DNA of 64,000 nt from positions 14,896,655-14,960,654 of the forward strand of contig JADWOT020000008.1 of the NCBI GenBank assembly GCA_036345935.2, read 5' to 3'. Within the stretch, counting starts at the first letter, position 1. The number at the start of each line of letters is the position of its first letter. Shown one piece after another: positions 1-12,305 of this stretch. The position numbers were made by a program, and so were the translations under genes. A model generated the notes under the pieces. That model had not been told where the DNA came from. It made no database searches and saw nothing but the letters and a program-made list of their open reading frames with translations. The DNA comes from Taenia hydatigena (Eukaryota > Platyhelminthes > Cestoda > Cyclophyllidea > Taeniidae).

Positions 1-2688
1 AAAGCCACAAAGGATTCTTTTATGATGGTGTTAGGTATTTCAGTGCCGGTACTTGACCATGTGAAGTGAATTTAAGCTATAAGGCGACTAGTGTCAATGA
101 AGTGGTCAAAGGGCTCCTATGCTCAAATGTGATGCGATTAATGTTCCTCATGCTTATACACAGCAAACATGCCAAAAAGAGCACAGCTGTTCGCGAAAAA
201 TGGTTACGGACACAAAAAGCCCACCTCTGCTGGGGTCGAAGCGTAAAAATTCCTCAAAATATTCGTTTTTCAAGGGAAGGACATTTTTGGAGGTATAGGG
301 AATTATGTCATCATGAAAAGCGTAGTCCATGCCTGGAAACAGAAACAACACATTTTTCAGTATTTAAAACGAAAACGTGGGTGGCAATGATTTGATAAAC
401 GATTTGAACAAGTAGAGATCGACTTTATAAAACATATGACAATATTTCCGAGTATGGATGTATCTACTCCCAAAATAAGGATACAACTACTTCCATGTTC
501 TTTAGGATGGTGTTCGCAGGAAAGGGTATTATCATAGAAAATACGATCAGTGCAAAGTATCGTCCAACCTGCAGAATGTTATCCTTTTCTGATGTTATTT
601 GCTTGATGAAAAATATTAAGACTCGAAATTCATCCAAATACGCGATGCGTATTGCATCAATGAATGCAGAAACAGTCACCTAATGATGTTTTTTCCCAAT
701 TAGCGGTTGATAATAGCACAGTGGGAAATGTTTGACGGTCGAAGTAGATGACGATCACAGGAGGCGCAGCAGATGACTAGAAAGCACCCTAGTTATATAG
801 ATCAGGGATTGGCTACTGATCTAATGGATAATTAGTACCGGTTTTTGAGTTATAAAGAGGTACCTCCAAATCTCTTCACCTCATGTCTGAGTAACTCCAG
901 CGTTACGAGTGAATTCAAAGGGTGCTGGAATGAGTTCCCAAAAAAACCAACCGTTCTCTATTTAATCAATACAAAAACGAAAATAACCGAGAACGCACCA
1001 GTCATCATGTAGATCGTGTTGAATAGACCCTCATCATCCGGCAAAAATGAAACACCCGGAACCAGAGAGGAGTTCTATAATTATGCAAGAACAGAGGCAA
1101 GCGTGCGCATGGGCTGTGGAAAAAATGAACTCACACATAAAGCGGCATCCTGACTATCTAACAACACGGTGTATCCATACACAGAGCGCCCGCTTTCCAA
1201 CGGAGGCGTTGGCATCGGCCCCTCATCAATCGTCTGGTGAGTTCCCTGAGTACTAGCCTAGACTACACCCCGGGCCAAAATGAAACCTACGAATTGGCGG
1301 GAGGATCAGTGCCCAGAGCGAGGTTTTTGTCGAAGAGGCGAGCAGACCAGGACTGAAGAATAACACCACGACAACCGAAGTGCCGATGCAGGACCAACTG
1401 ACCTGGTTCGTAGGCCGATTCTCGCAAGGGTTGAGCTTGACCAATGGGTATTAGACTAGAGATGAAGTTATTTAATAAGAGAGCTCACCAGAGAGATGAA
1501 GGTGTTGACGCTAGACGCAATAGCAAAGTGACCGGTGTGACTCGACAGAGATGAAAGGTTTGCCGAGATAACATGACCTGTATGCAAAATAAGATAAAAG
1601 CTAAGTCGGGAGATTGATGATCGAAGAGGCATTTTTGTCGATATCTATGTACGATGAGGCTTAAATCAAGGGGCGATAATAGAATAGGAAATGGCCATTC
1701 AGCTTAGTATTAACGAATCGGAAGATCGGAGAAAAGCCTGTGACAAGAGGCTAGATGTCATTCAAAAAGCCAAACTACTTGTCTGCACAACTATCTGGAA
1801 GACATCCATTTGGGAATAGGCCCAACAGCTGTCCCTAAGTTCTCGTGGGATAGAAATTTTACGGGCCTCACTACCTTGCAAAATTCAAATTACAACAACA
1901 CAAATTTAAGGACACAAAGGTACAAAATCCTAAATTAATGCACACGTTCAAGATACTGAATTGGACTCCCAAGGAGTCCTTAAACTGTTTGGAGCATTCT
2001 AAAATGGGTGCCGAAATTTGAGATGGTCTAAGAGATGGAGTATGGGCTCCTGGAATCCGTGATAAATGAGTAATAAACGCTACCAGTAAGTAGATTTAAA
2101 ACAGAGAGGCATTCACTAAACGTAGTCGCTAAAACGTGATCATATGTATTGCCACCAATCACGGCGTAAGCAAGAGCTAAGAGGCTGTCATCAGGCTAAT
2201 TTTAGCAATTGAGCTTAAATTTATGTGAGAACCATCAATTTTAGGATGTATGGTCAGGTATGGGCTTTGGTATGGCCTAGGTGCACGTGTTAAGTAATTA
2301 AGCGGATCAATAATAAGTGTGCAAGGTAGAATGTAACTGGATTTTAAGTAGAATGGAAAGGCAGAAAGCAGAATATCTTGAATTACAAAGAATCGCAGTT
2401 CCAAAATATTGCTTAAAAACATGCAGATTTGTAATGCAAGGATTGGGTTTTGAGCCAAATGCTTCAAGGTAGACCTCATTCTTCCTGCATATGAATTTGT
2501 TATTTTTTCATCATACGTGCGACACAACCTGAAAAAATTTAGTTTTTTTGCGCAAATGTTTATTTCATTGCAGTATTCCCTTTTTATTGAAGTTTATGTA
2601 AGTCTACCTCTGTAAGTCAACTAAGGTACCATTTCAAACCGATAGTTGGCGGGTGGTTTGTGAATCTTCCAGTCTGAACCGGTGCATC
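1..2688. other. Upstream intergenic stretch, no supported gene
   Basis: Only short ORFs (under about 120 codons) with no recognisable domain or good splice-site pairs. The part from about 1020 to 1600 is richer in purines and GC than its surroundings. Two similar short blocks, near 1036 and 1269, share a C/G-rich start followed by an A-rich run and ATGAAAC, which could be a decayed repeat. The last 100 bases before 2689 should contain the UBE2N promoter, but I see no clear TATA box. Confidence 0.4.
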
Positions 2689-3397
2689 ATGAGTGGGCAG
2701 CTTCCCACGCGCATTAAGAAGGTAGGTGTGGGTTTCGATTGAAATCGTCTTCAAGGAGACAGAAAGGCTCCAAAGGGAACCTGTCGATGGTATCAAGATA
2801 GCGATCGATGACTCGAATGCTCGATATTTTCATGTCATCGTCGAAGGTCCTAAGGATTGCCCATATGAGGATGGTTTCTTCAAACTACAGCTATTTCTTC
2901 CAGAAGATTATCCAATGACTGCTCCCAAATGCCTTTTCATAACCAAAATCTACCACCCGAATATTGACAATCTTGGTCGCATTTGTCTCGACATATTGAA
3001 AGGTTAGCTCCATCCATTGTTTTGGTTGTGGAGAGATTTTCTTTTAATTTAATTTTATAGGTCTGTCGCTTATGTATCGGCCAAGGTTATTATTACCGTT
3101 ATTTGTGCTACTTTAGACAAGTGGAGTCCAGCCCTTCAAATCCGGACGGTGCTGTTGTCGATTCGGGCCCTTTTAGGTGCTCCTAACCCTGACGATCCTC
3201 TTGCAAATGATGTTGCCAGCCAGTGGAAATCAGACGAGGCCCAAGCTATTAAAACCGGTTGGCTACAATTTTTGTTAACCACTCAGGAAGGAATTTTCCT
3301 GTCTTTCATCTACTTTTCTCTGTCTTCATCAGCTCGCGAATGGACCCGTCTGTACGCCAGTCGGAATAATCTCGGTGACACTTCCAACTTCCAGTAG
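2689..3397 (+). CDS. UBE2N: Ubiquitin-conjugating enzyme E2 N (Ubc13-like)
   Basis: An E2 enzyme of the Ubc13 family. In other animals Ubc13 pairs with a UEV partner (Mms2/Uev1a) to build Lys63-linked ubiquitin chains for DNA-damage tolerance and immune or kinase signalling. Exons: 2689-2721, 2756-3002, 3117-3257 and 3333-3397, all GT-AG and phase-consistent, giving about 161 aa against about 152 in vertebrates. Visible landmarks are the HPN motif (about residues 78-80), the catalytic Cys88 in [10 protein letters not shown], and the [15 protein letters not shown] block after it. The first exon encodes [11 protein letters not shown], so the start at 2689 aligns with the family N-terminus. The C-terminus carries a short extension (LGDTSNFQ) after the family's usual end. 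Intron 1 is only 34 bp. Intron 3 is 75 bp with no in-frame stop. Family assignment is secure from near-identity of the core; the exact 3' end is from the sequence. Confidence 0.95.
3258..3332 (+). other. UBE2N intron 3, in frame and stop-free
   Basis: This 75-bp intron has a GT donor after the ACC-G of exon 3 and an AG after a pyrimidine-rich tract (ttcatcag). Its length is a multiple of three and it has no stop in the gene's frame, so retention would insert 25 residues, mostly hydrophobic, between the KT and AREWTRLYA of the last helix. Splicing restores the family sequence exactly, so I take it as an intron rather than coding sequence. Confidence 0.8.
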
Positions 3398-3457
3398 ATA
3401 GTTCTTTGAAGGTGGACGTCATCGCGTAGCGATATACATCATTTTCCCCATTCTACA

Positions 3458-3925
3458 TTAAGATCTGCGGAATTTACGTTGCTTGCTTGTTTGTTTTGCA
3501 TTCTGATGGTGATTTATATCCATTATTGCCTGTACTTCAACTGCTTTTTTGTCATATTTAGGGGGGTTAGAATTTCTCGGAAGCTTACTGCAAGTTTCCT
3601 CTAGGCTTAAGCCACCAAATAGCTTGAAGGTTTGCCTGTCATCTATCAGTTTTAGATTATTAGCTGCTTCAAACATGGGGGTTTTGGCAGCATCGGGAGG
3701 TCTAGTTTTGCGAATGAGATTCTAGGAGGCTGGTTGATTCGGATCGGCGGGTGTGCTTTTGTGGATTTTGCTCGGTGCGTAGTGCTCCGTCAAGGGCGTC
3801 GGTGCGGATGTGTTGATCCACTTGGCACGCGGCGTTGACGGTATGATGTGTATCATCGGAGTGATTCGGATAAGAGGTTCCCTTAAGGGCGTTTGCTTGG
3901 TAGGTGTTTCAGATTCGACTGCCAA
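3458..3925 (-). CDS. Possible 3' coding exon(s) on the minus strand, unidentified
   Basis: Two open stretches share one frame and are separated by a single TAG: about 3925-3722 (rich in Pro/Thr) and about 3718-3458 (Lys-rich near the end, stop at 3458). An AG suitable as acceptor lies at about 3926, and strong donor-like GTAAG sequences lie on the same strand at about 3984 and 3998. I could not find an upstream exon whose frame fits well, so the model is unresolved. If real, it would converge on UBE2N with overlapping 3' regions. It could be chance open sequence; I recognise no family. Confidence 0.2.
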
Positions 3926-4819
3926 TGTTTTTCAGATAATTTTCCTGTTTAAAATGCGCCGGTTTAACAGAAAAGTATCTTACCAGGACTTCGCTTACCG
4001 ATTTGGGGCAAGCATTTTTAACTGTGACGAGTGTTCTTTTTTCCTGATGCGAAAAGTGATGCCGTACCATGGTCGTGGTTTGGTTATCTCAATTCTCTTG
4101 AGTTATATTCTTATCAGTGCAAACTAAGATCAGTGAACTCACGATTAACTAGTCGCAAATTTGCTCCTCCCCTATACCTATCCCTACTTGGTCAAATAGT
4201 TGATTTGGAAATATTTTCTCGATGCACATCTGTCGGTGGACGTGTCAGATAAACAGAGAACGATGGTATGGGAGGATGCGTTTAATCACTACTCTGTGGT
4301 TCATTCTCCAGTCTCTAAGAAAGCTTTCAATTCCACAAAACTTATTTTGCTAATAAACATTCGCTAATGAAGTTCTTTATTTCTGGTGCAGTTCGCACAG
4401 GAACTTTCAAATAATGTCATTCGACAAATATGAGTGAGGATGTATTTTAGAGTGCGCAGTTGACTTACCTACGATTTCTTGCAATTAGCCATGTGACTTC
4501 GTAGGTAACCGTGGAAATTTGCATTCCAATTATTTTGCCAATTTCAAATGACGCCGAGTGATGCTACGAAGGTCACTATGCCTACTTAAATCAAATTAGT
4601 AGACAAGTAATGAGGACAGATGAATTGTGCATATAATTAGACACTTCGAAAGTAAAAGAACATCTTTAGCGTATCAGAGGCCACAGAATCGGGCATATAT
4701 GAGATCTAAAATGGGCATTCTGCTCTTTAGCACCTAAAGCAACACCAAACTCTACTTTAAGCCTAAAGGGAAGTGTTTTGATCAGATCATGAATTTTCGC
4801 CATTAGCGTGTTTTATTCA

Positions 4820-6231
4820 TTAATGGAACAAGGCAATTCTATAAAAGATCACGCTCATTGTTGAAAGGTGTGTCCAGCTATCAATGTCCCACGCACTTCT
4901 AGATTCCACGTTAGTTTCGTCATGCGGTATTTCGAGCCTTCCCTTAAGTCGTGCTAAAATTACAAAAATTTTACTAGTAGAGCAAAGTCATTGGAGGTTA
5001 TGGGAACGCCGCAAGATCATGAGGCCAAATGGAGGTGCAAACTGCAAACATTGAACAGCTCACATATTTGGATGTTCATTCGATCTAAAATCAGATAGTT
5101 GCATTGCCTATCTTCTTTTGAACAGTGCAACCTGCGTTCTTCTTAGTCTTTCTTCATCCTTGAACACCACAATGCATTTATTCCTTTAAAATCCATCACA
5201 CTAGGCAGCAGAAGCAATGATTGCGCTCCTTTGCATAAAAGTAAGAAGTCGCTTGTCCCAAATTTGATTATTTTAGTTTTGGCCTCTTTGTGAACTTCAT
5301 CGTAGAATGAGGGCGCTACCTTTCTTTGAATTCTTCAAGACTGCACAATTATTCCTGCATTCAGCGCACTGCACTTGATGTTCTGCATCTCTTATTTCCT
5401 GTCACTGTCCCTCCTTTCACTGCTACAAAACGGACTGTCTTAGGTCCACTCAGCTAACAGTGAGGCGGAAGAGGTATTACTTATTCACATGACTCACATG
5501 TCTCTTAATAATTAGCATGAACAGCTTCACTACATTCTTTATGCCTTTTATGGCTTCATATTGATTGGCGTGGTTATCCTTTGGCAGTGACTCACGACAA
5601 GTTTGACTTTGGCCGAACAAGGAACGTGGATAGGTTCTTTTTTCATTAGGTGTTCATTATTGACGCCACTAACATGGAGTCCTGAGTCCTCTATGAAGCC
5701 CATTTGAGCCTGCAAAATAGCTGAGAGACCATCTTTTAGAATTACTATTCTCTGTCCTAGATTTCTGATGTGCCGAGGTTCAAAAGTCAAAGAACTACCA
5801 TGAGTTCCTTGCCTTTTGTGAAAACAAAATATGAGTTTTCATGCGCTTATGTGCCTTGTGAAAAGACTGACTCAAGAACACGAGAGATGGGACATTAAAG
5901 TGGTTAGCCTATTGAAGGGCATAATGTTACCCACAACAGAGCATACTTGAAAATAGTGTCACGAAAAGTTACTGTGCTACTCTAACTCCGCTCTTAAGAT
6001 CAAGCTCTCCGCACTTTATAACCCTGCTAGGCGCGTCTTCATTCTCCTTTATTTTTCTTAAAGAATCTTGCTTACATGCATCATCACTTTCATTGCACCT
6101 CCTCCGTTGAAAACCTTGAGCACCAAACCCTTTACTAAGCAACTAGATTGGAAATTTATAAAGGAAACATCCTCCATTCTTTTATTGACCTCCAAATCTG
6201 TAAAATTCGGGGATCTTCCCATGATATACAT
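4820..6231 (-). CDS. Candidate four-exon gene, unidentified (about 174 aa)
   Basis: A phase-consistent model can be read on the minus strand: 6231-6076 (starts ATG, ends at CAT|gtaagc), 5751-5596 (ends GTC|gtgagt), 5398-5320 (ends AAAG|gtagcg) and 4953-4820 (stop TAA). Each acceptor is an AG, the last two preceded by typical tracts (tgacag, aattttag). The product would be soluble with no obvious signal peptide or membrane segment, and exon 3 would add a small Cys cluster (CAECRNNC). I recognise no domain. Because several alternative acceptors exist and each exon is short, the chain could be coincidental. A further open exon-like stretch ends at a GTAAGT donor near 4465 on the same strand. Confidence 0.22.
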
Positions 6232-8194
6232 TTTAAGGGTCTAGAACTAAATATAGGCTATTTGGATTTTACCGACATGTAAGAATGAGATGTTTTAACA
6301 AGCCAAACCCTCATCTTTTAGGCTGATAATCATAGTGGAAAGCTTATCAATGGTTACATTTGAGAGGTAGATTGTTTATATCGCATTGGTTTGTCTAAGG
6401 AATGAAAGATATGCGTACCAAGAAATCCTCCATTTAAAAGTTGGCAAGTCATCCTTATCTTTTATTCCGACCTTACTATAGCGGCGTGATTGCTACGAGC
6501 GCACGATAAGGATTAGGTGGCCAGGCAGTGAAGAAGTCGTGCCACAATAAAAAATTGGACTGTGGAGGGCCCATCAACTTTTATGCTCAGAGAATTTTAT
6601 CTCTATCGCCTTCCCTTCTTTCACCTGTTTAAACTCTCTTTTGCACAAAAATTGTGTTCAATTCCGCCGTATGTATGTGTATTTGTTGTTCTAAGCCTGC
6701 CTTATACCAAAGACTCCACTTTCTCAGTTGGAGCAGTTTGAGCCTCGAAAAGCCTACTTGTGCGGAAACGGAGTGATTAAATGCAGCGCATTTGTAACTT
6801 GTGGTGTGAAGGCTCCAGCAAGCGGACCTTTAAATGCATGCACGAGAACTGAGGGCCGGCTAAGTAAAATTAAGGTTTTTAATATTGCAGGCATAGAATG
6901 ACACGATATTGTGACGACTAAGTGAAGGCGCGTAGTTTCTTCTTCAGTCCGAGAGGCGTAAACCGAGATGGCAGATAATAATGGCACTATGCGTGTGCAA
7001 CGGTGCCACACTGAATAAATTCTCGATGAGAAACGGAGGTGCAACTTTGAAAATGCCCACAAGACAAATTGTGCGCATGAAGTGATGAGACGTTCAGTCA
7101 CCCACGGCAATTATTTCTAAACTTTGCAAAGCTTGAAGCCTCCGATCCTGACCAACGGATCGGTGCATAACAAGCTGTAAAATCGAGCAAGGGAGCAATC
7201 AGCAAAATGCTATTTCGGGAAGTCAGCATAACTTAAGAGCCGAAAGTGCTCTCGAGTCTTCTATCTGTACAGTGGGATGGCGTAGGATAACTGGGACATA
7301 ATAACAAACCTTTTTTTCCGGGTGTAATATGTGTATGATATGCAAGTCGGACGATCCTTTTATTAGCTTTGCTACTATTTGTATTGAAGAATCTGGGAGT
7401 GTGAAATCTTAAAACAATTCAAAATTTTTTTTATTCTTCTTCAAAGTCATCCCAGATGCATTCGTTTCCAACTTGTGCTTTTCTTCTATCGCTAATCCAT
7501 TTTGGCGTAGGTCATCTTTAAAGCCATTAGTAGGTCATTAGTAAGCCGTGTCCTACTTCCCGACTCCAAAGTTGCATTTTATTAGCCTTTAAAAACGCAC
7601 ATTTCCCAAGTAAACCTTGCTGTCAACATGACGGCAGTCAGTTTCACGCGGTTGGTGCAGGAAGTTGAAGCTCAGCAGAGTGAGAACTTCAGCATTGTTG
7701 TACTTGCTGTCAAAGCAGATCATTTTATACTGCTTAGTTAGCATGACTTTACTATAAACTGATTGATTTGTCAAATGATAAATGTCAGTCGCGAAAATAT
7801 GTAACAAAATTAGCTTACTCATTTACTGTCACAGTCTCAAGGGACAGCTGAACCCCACAGCTTCGACCTCAAATAATGCGGATTTGTTTTTTAATAAACT
7901 CAATCCTATGAGGAAACAAAAACCTCTTCGCTTGTTATGAACTCCCTTAAGTTATTTAAAATATGATTTAAGCAGAAGGTGATAAAAGTACGTGTCGCAT
8001 GTTGGGACAAATTTTGAAATAGGAACGGCACTATTAGCGGAAGTGCTGCCTCCAATAATACTTTCATGCTTGAAAATGGAAAAAAAGTACGCAGTAAAAC
8101 TGGATCGAGACAGAAGCACACATGCATACCCACACGCACCGATGCATTCGAGACAGACGTCTGTTCGAACACTCCACCGCTTCACCTATTTGCC

Positions 8195-8395
8195 TAGCGT
8201 CGCAAAACTACTGCCCCACTGCCTTCTTCCAACTCCCCATCCCCCTTCTCCGCCTCCGCTCTCACGTCTCCCTTCTGATCAAAGATAATGATCAATTGGC
8301 AGCAGCACCGAAATAGGGGCAAAAAGAACGAGAGCAAAAGGAGGAAGGGGAGCGGTGACAAAGAGACGGAAAAGAAGCATTACTTGCAGGGAAGT
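8195..8395. repeat. Polypyrimidine tract followed by polypurine tract
   Basis: Between about 8215 and 8275 the plus strand is dominated by C and T (runs such as ccatcccccttctccgcc). From about 8310 to 8395 it is dominated by A and G (runs such as gagcaaaaggaggaagggga). Facing homopurine and homopyrimidine blocks can form unusual DNA structures and are common near animal promoters. The 113-codon ORF across it on the minus strand is explained by this bias. Confidence 0.5.
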
Positions 8396-11300
8396 GGAGG
8401 TTACTACTTGTGGAAACGGAAGCCTGGACGAGGGCAGGATCAAAGGCACGAAATGTAGCCTATTAATTTCTTTGCAGTGGGGTAAAATTTGCGCGAAGAG
8501 AGGTAACTCGGTCTCCTTTTGCCCTCCGTTTGGTTGACGCGAGAACACCAAAAGAAGGCAAATGTTGGGTGCATGACTTAAATGAAAGTGTAAGAGGAAA
8601 ATGGTGAATGCTGTGATCACTGGGATATCGTTACAGAGAGGAAGTCTGCTTGTACTTGTAATTGTCTAACGACACTGAGTTTTGCCATAGATCATGCCAT
8701 TCGCTTCAGTAGTTTTTCCCCATCTTCAAATCCAGTGTCTGAGCTAATTTTTACAAGAAATTTCATGGGTTTAAAATTTAAAGCACCGGAATATATTTAA
8801 AAAAGCGTAAAATTTTTTTAAAATTTAGAATTCTATTTAATTTTTTTACCACTTAAGTTTATGATCCACTAAGGTTGCATGTACCTTCTGTTGATGCCTC
8901 AACAGAATCGAGCACGTTTTCGAATCATGACCGCCCTTTTTTATTGTTTACTTCAGCAAATTGGTACTTTTCTTCATGATTATGAGTAAATTGGCGGAAC
9001 AGATGCCTAAATACCTTACATTAACAGTCAAGATAAATTGCTTTAAGGTCATTTTTTCTTTAAAGTTCGAGGGTGTAACTGAATGTCTGGAGTACTCCGC
9101 ATTCGCCATGTCATACCTTTATAGACGACTACCTTGTCGCAGCTGCAAGCACATGCGGATAAAATGGTGTGCTTTCGGAGAATATTACACTCAAGAAAAT
9201 GGAGCTTATCCTCTTTTTGCGCCTTTCTTCTGATTTTTAAAGCAATTTCATTTTAGAATGTCAAACCATGCGGTTATTTGTTTGGACAATCGAGCCGCCT
9301 CTTAGAAGCTGTGAAACGATAGGTAACTACTCGCTTTTCCATGCCTATGGTTCCCAATCGAAAAAGCTAATTTATGAAACCCGTTTGACACGCTAGATAT
9401 TATAAGACGAGTTTGACTTGAAAGGTCTTCAGCTTATGTCTATGCTGAGTGGGAAGCGTCATTTTTTAACCCCTGAAGGAAGCACAGTGTTCCCAATTCA
9501 TGTCAGCCCTAACCCAGTGTACCAAATATTTATCAAAGAATATTTCCTTCCCCACTTCAGTCATGATTAGGCATCTGCACATCAAGAAAGCTTGAGCCTT
9601 TCATTTTGCATCTCTCTGCAGTAATTGACTGCAACTTTTTGGAAGTTTAAGACATTCATCAGACAGTCGATACCCTTTGTCATGCCCTCTGCTACTTCCT
9701 CCTCCCTCTATTTATTTTGAACTCACAAAAAATTTGTTTGGACCTGATTTGATGTTTTGATAGGGAAGCACATTTGGAAAGACCATCTCTTCTTGATAAT
9801 GTAGAATTACATACGTCATAAATTCACATGTATTTAATGAATCACAATTACTTGATAGAGCTCGAATGTGTGCAAGAAAAGCTTTTCCTCAGAACTAGGC
9901 AGGATTAAATAAAATCGCTGGAAGAAAGATCCATCCATTCAAGGCCAATCAGGGTGTGAGATGGAAGAAGTTACTGTCCCACCTTCTGACCGTAAATCTC
10001 TTGGGGATTATTTCCTTATCATGGCATTAGGCATTCCAAAAGTAAGGGATGAAAAGAAAAGTGAACAGAACCAAAATTTGTTGGTAAAAGCGGCTCTCAA
10101 TTGGCTCGCCTCTTCCTATGGACGCATTTCACTTTGTAATGACGATTACTAGAAGGCGAAACACACATTTGAGGAAACCTTCCACAAGTACACGATTTTC
10201 TACTTATTCAGTCACTCAGAATTTTCGAAGGACAAGATTTGTAATTTAATTAGCCAATTTTTATGAGACTTTAAAGGCAAAAGGTGCAATTTAAAAATAA
10301 GATATAAGCCTGAGTCAATATTAGTTTTCCACCGGCATTCTCAGCAGCTGACGACTGGATCCATCCGAGGCAAACATTCTGGAAATCTTCAAGACATCGA
10401 AATGCGTTGTTACATTGACGAAATAGCCTTGAGTGAAGGCCTTAGTCGCCGATTTAGTGGGCCGCAGAAAATCCTATTGGTGGGTCTAAGTGATACCCAC
10501 TATTTTTAGAACAGTCAAAAAGGTCCTCCCATGCGAATGCATAACAAATAGAGTCATAGTTAATTGAGAAATAAAAGAACAAATTATAGTCCACCAGAAT
10601 TTATCGCATGGCATTGTTTAAATGTTGTTGCTGCAAGATGTTAAATGTTCATTTGCGTTATTTTGTTGCACGGAGCATTAAAGTCTACGAACCAATGTTA
10701 TGTTGGCTCATTTTAAGTCACATTAATCTTTTGCTACGACATAGGATCCCTGCAGCTTCGTAATTAAGCAAACTTTGATCGTCTCTCTCTCTCCCTTAGC
10801 CCTCTTGCGTTTCTGACACGTAGACAGTTAGCACTCAGGGTTGGATAGCAGGCTTACTAACACCAAACAACAAGCTGGTCACCACCTCTTTTTTCGCATA
10901 CAAGTTTTTGACACCGTTACACAGCTGACAGTTTTATCTGTTCTTTGCCTTTTTGTGCTTCGAACCTTCAAGCATAAATTGCTTTTGCCAGTGCCAGGAC
11001 GTTTTGTCCACATCTCGTCTTGTGTGTCTCCTTCCGCCTTTGATGCGCTTTTACATCTGTGTATCTCTTATTCGGAGAAATATGGAGAGCAATTTAAAAT
11101 CCGGTTGTTCACGCATTGACAGGTTTTCAGACAGTTTTCGAATGTGATGTAATAGACGGTTCTCCTGCTTTCGTTTATTTTTAAGAGCGTATAAAGGTTA
11201 AATAGAGGATCGCATGCAAATGGCCCATCGAGTAATACACTTTGAAGTTTAAAATTGGACGATCCCAAATAGTTGTGGCATGAATTTTTCTGAATTTTCT

Positions 11301-12285
11301 GACTGAGTTCTTTCTAGCTCCTCCAAATGGGTCCTTCTCTCCCTTCTTTTGAGCCAAAGGTTATGCTCACACACTGTTGAGTGGTAAAGTACTTTAAAAT
11401 CGTCACAGTTCCCGTCTCCATTTTGTTCTAACAGGCTGAAGTAATTGCATACGCCTTGACCTCATGACCTCGCTTAAGGTGGGCGAGGGTAAAGGACAGA
11501 AAGGACGTTCCAGAGCTACCTTAGATGACATGGTGGAAGAGACGCCTTTCATTTCTGATGCGTACTAGTCGGCGTGTGCACATGCGGGTTAATGAGGGCC
11601 ACCTTGCAGACTTCAAAGGGCCGATTTCGCAGGGGAGACTGAGATTACCAGACGAGAACAAAAAAACGACAAATAGGTGCTTGCTCGCTTTCCAAACTTT
11701 TGTGACTTGTTTTCGAAGGCACTGTGGCTATACAGTTGAAAAATAATGCAAAAACTAGCCATGTTTATGAATTGATTTGGAAGATATTTTACCTACTTGC
11801 ATGGATAAATTAACTCAGCAAAGACATTTGGCAAAAATCAGCTTTTTTATTTTTGAGATTAGCTAGGAAATTAAATAATAAGTCTGCGGAAATCCAAGAT
11901 TTCAAAGTTCTGTAGAAGGACCGTTGCCACTTGAGAAGTGGCAATACGTGTCGGGTGGAAATAAAAAACCTAGTCATGGGACTGCTTTAATAATAAACGA
12001 CCTTACGAGAAAATACCCTTTTCACATTCCTCGCACACAAATATGAGTTTTCACAGTTAAGCCTATGCTCACAACTATTCAGCGGGAAGAGGGATCAAGA
12101 CCTTTTCTCTGCAGCTTGTCCATTCCTTTCGGGGCCGCTTTCACCACAGAATAGTGAGAGCATTCCATAAGAACGTGAAAACTGGATATTTAAAATGGGT
12201 CGCAGTTGTTCACAGATTTTGAGAAATCATTCCAAACGATTGCTGTAGAGTTGAGTAGGAGGAAAATCATTGACATCATTGATTC

Positions 12286-12305
12286 TATGATATGATATGA
12301 TATGA
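12286..12305. repeat. Pentanucleotide microsatellite (TATGA)4
   Basis: Four perfect tandem copies of TATGA, in non-coding DNA. A likely length-polymorphic marker. Confidence 0.9.

Noticed and set aside
6754..7110. 118-codon minus-strand ORF
   Set aside because: No domain, signal peptide or splice support, and no coding-like bias. Comparable ORFs are expected by chance in 64 kb.
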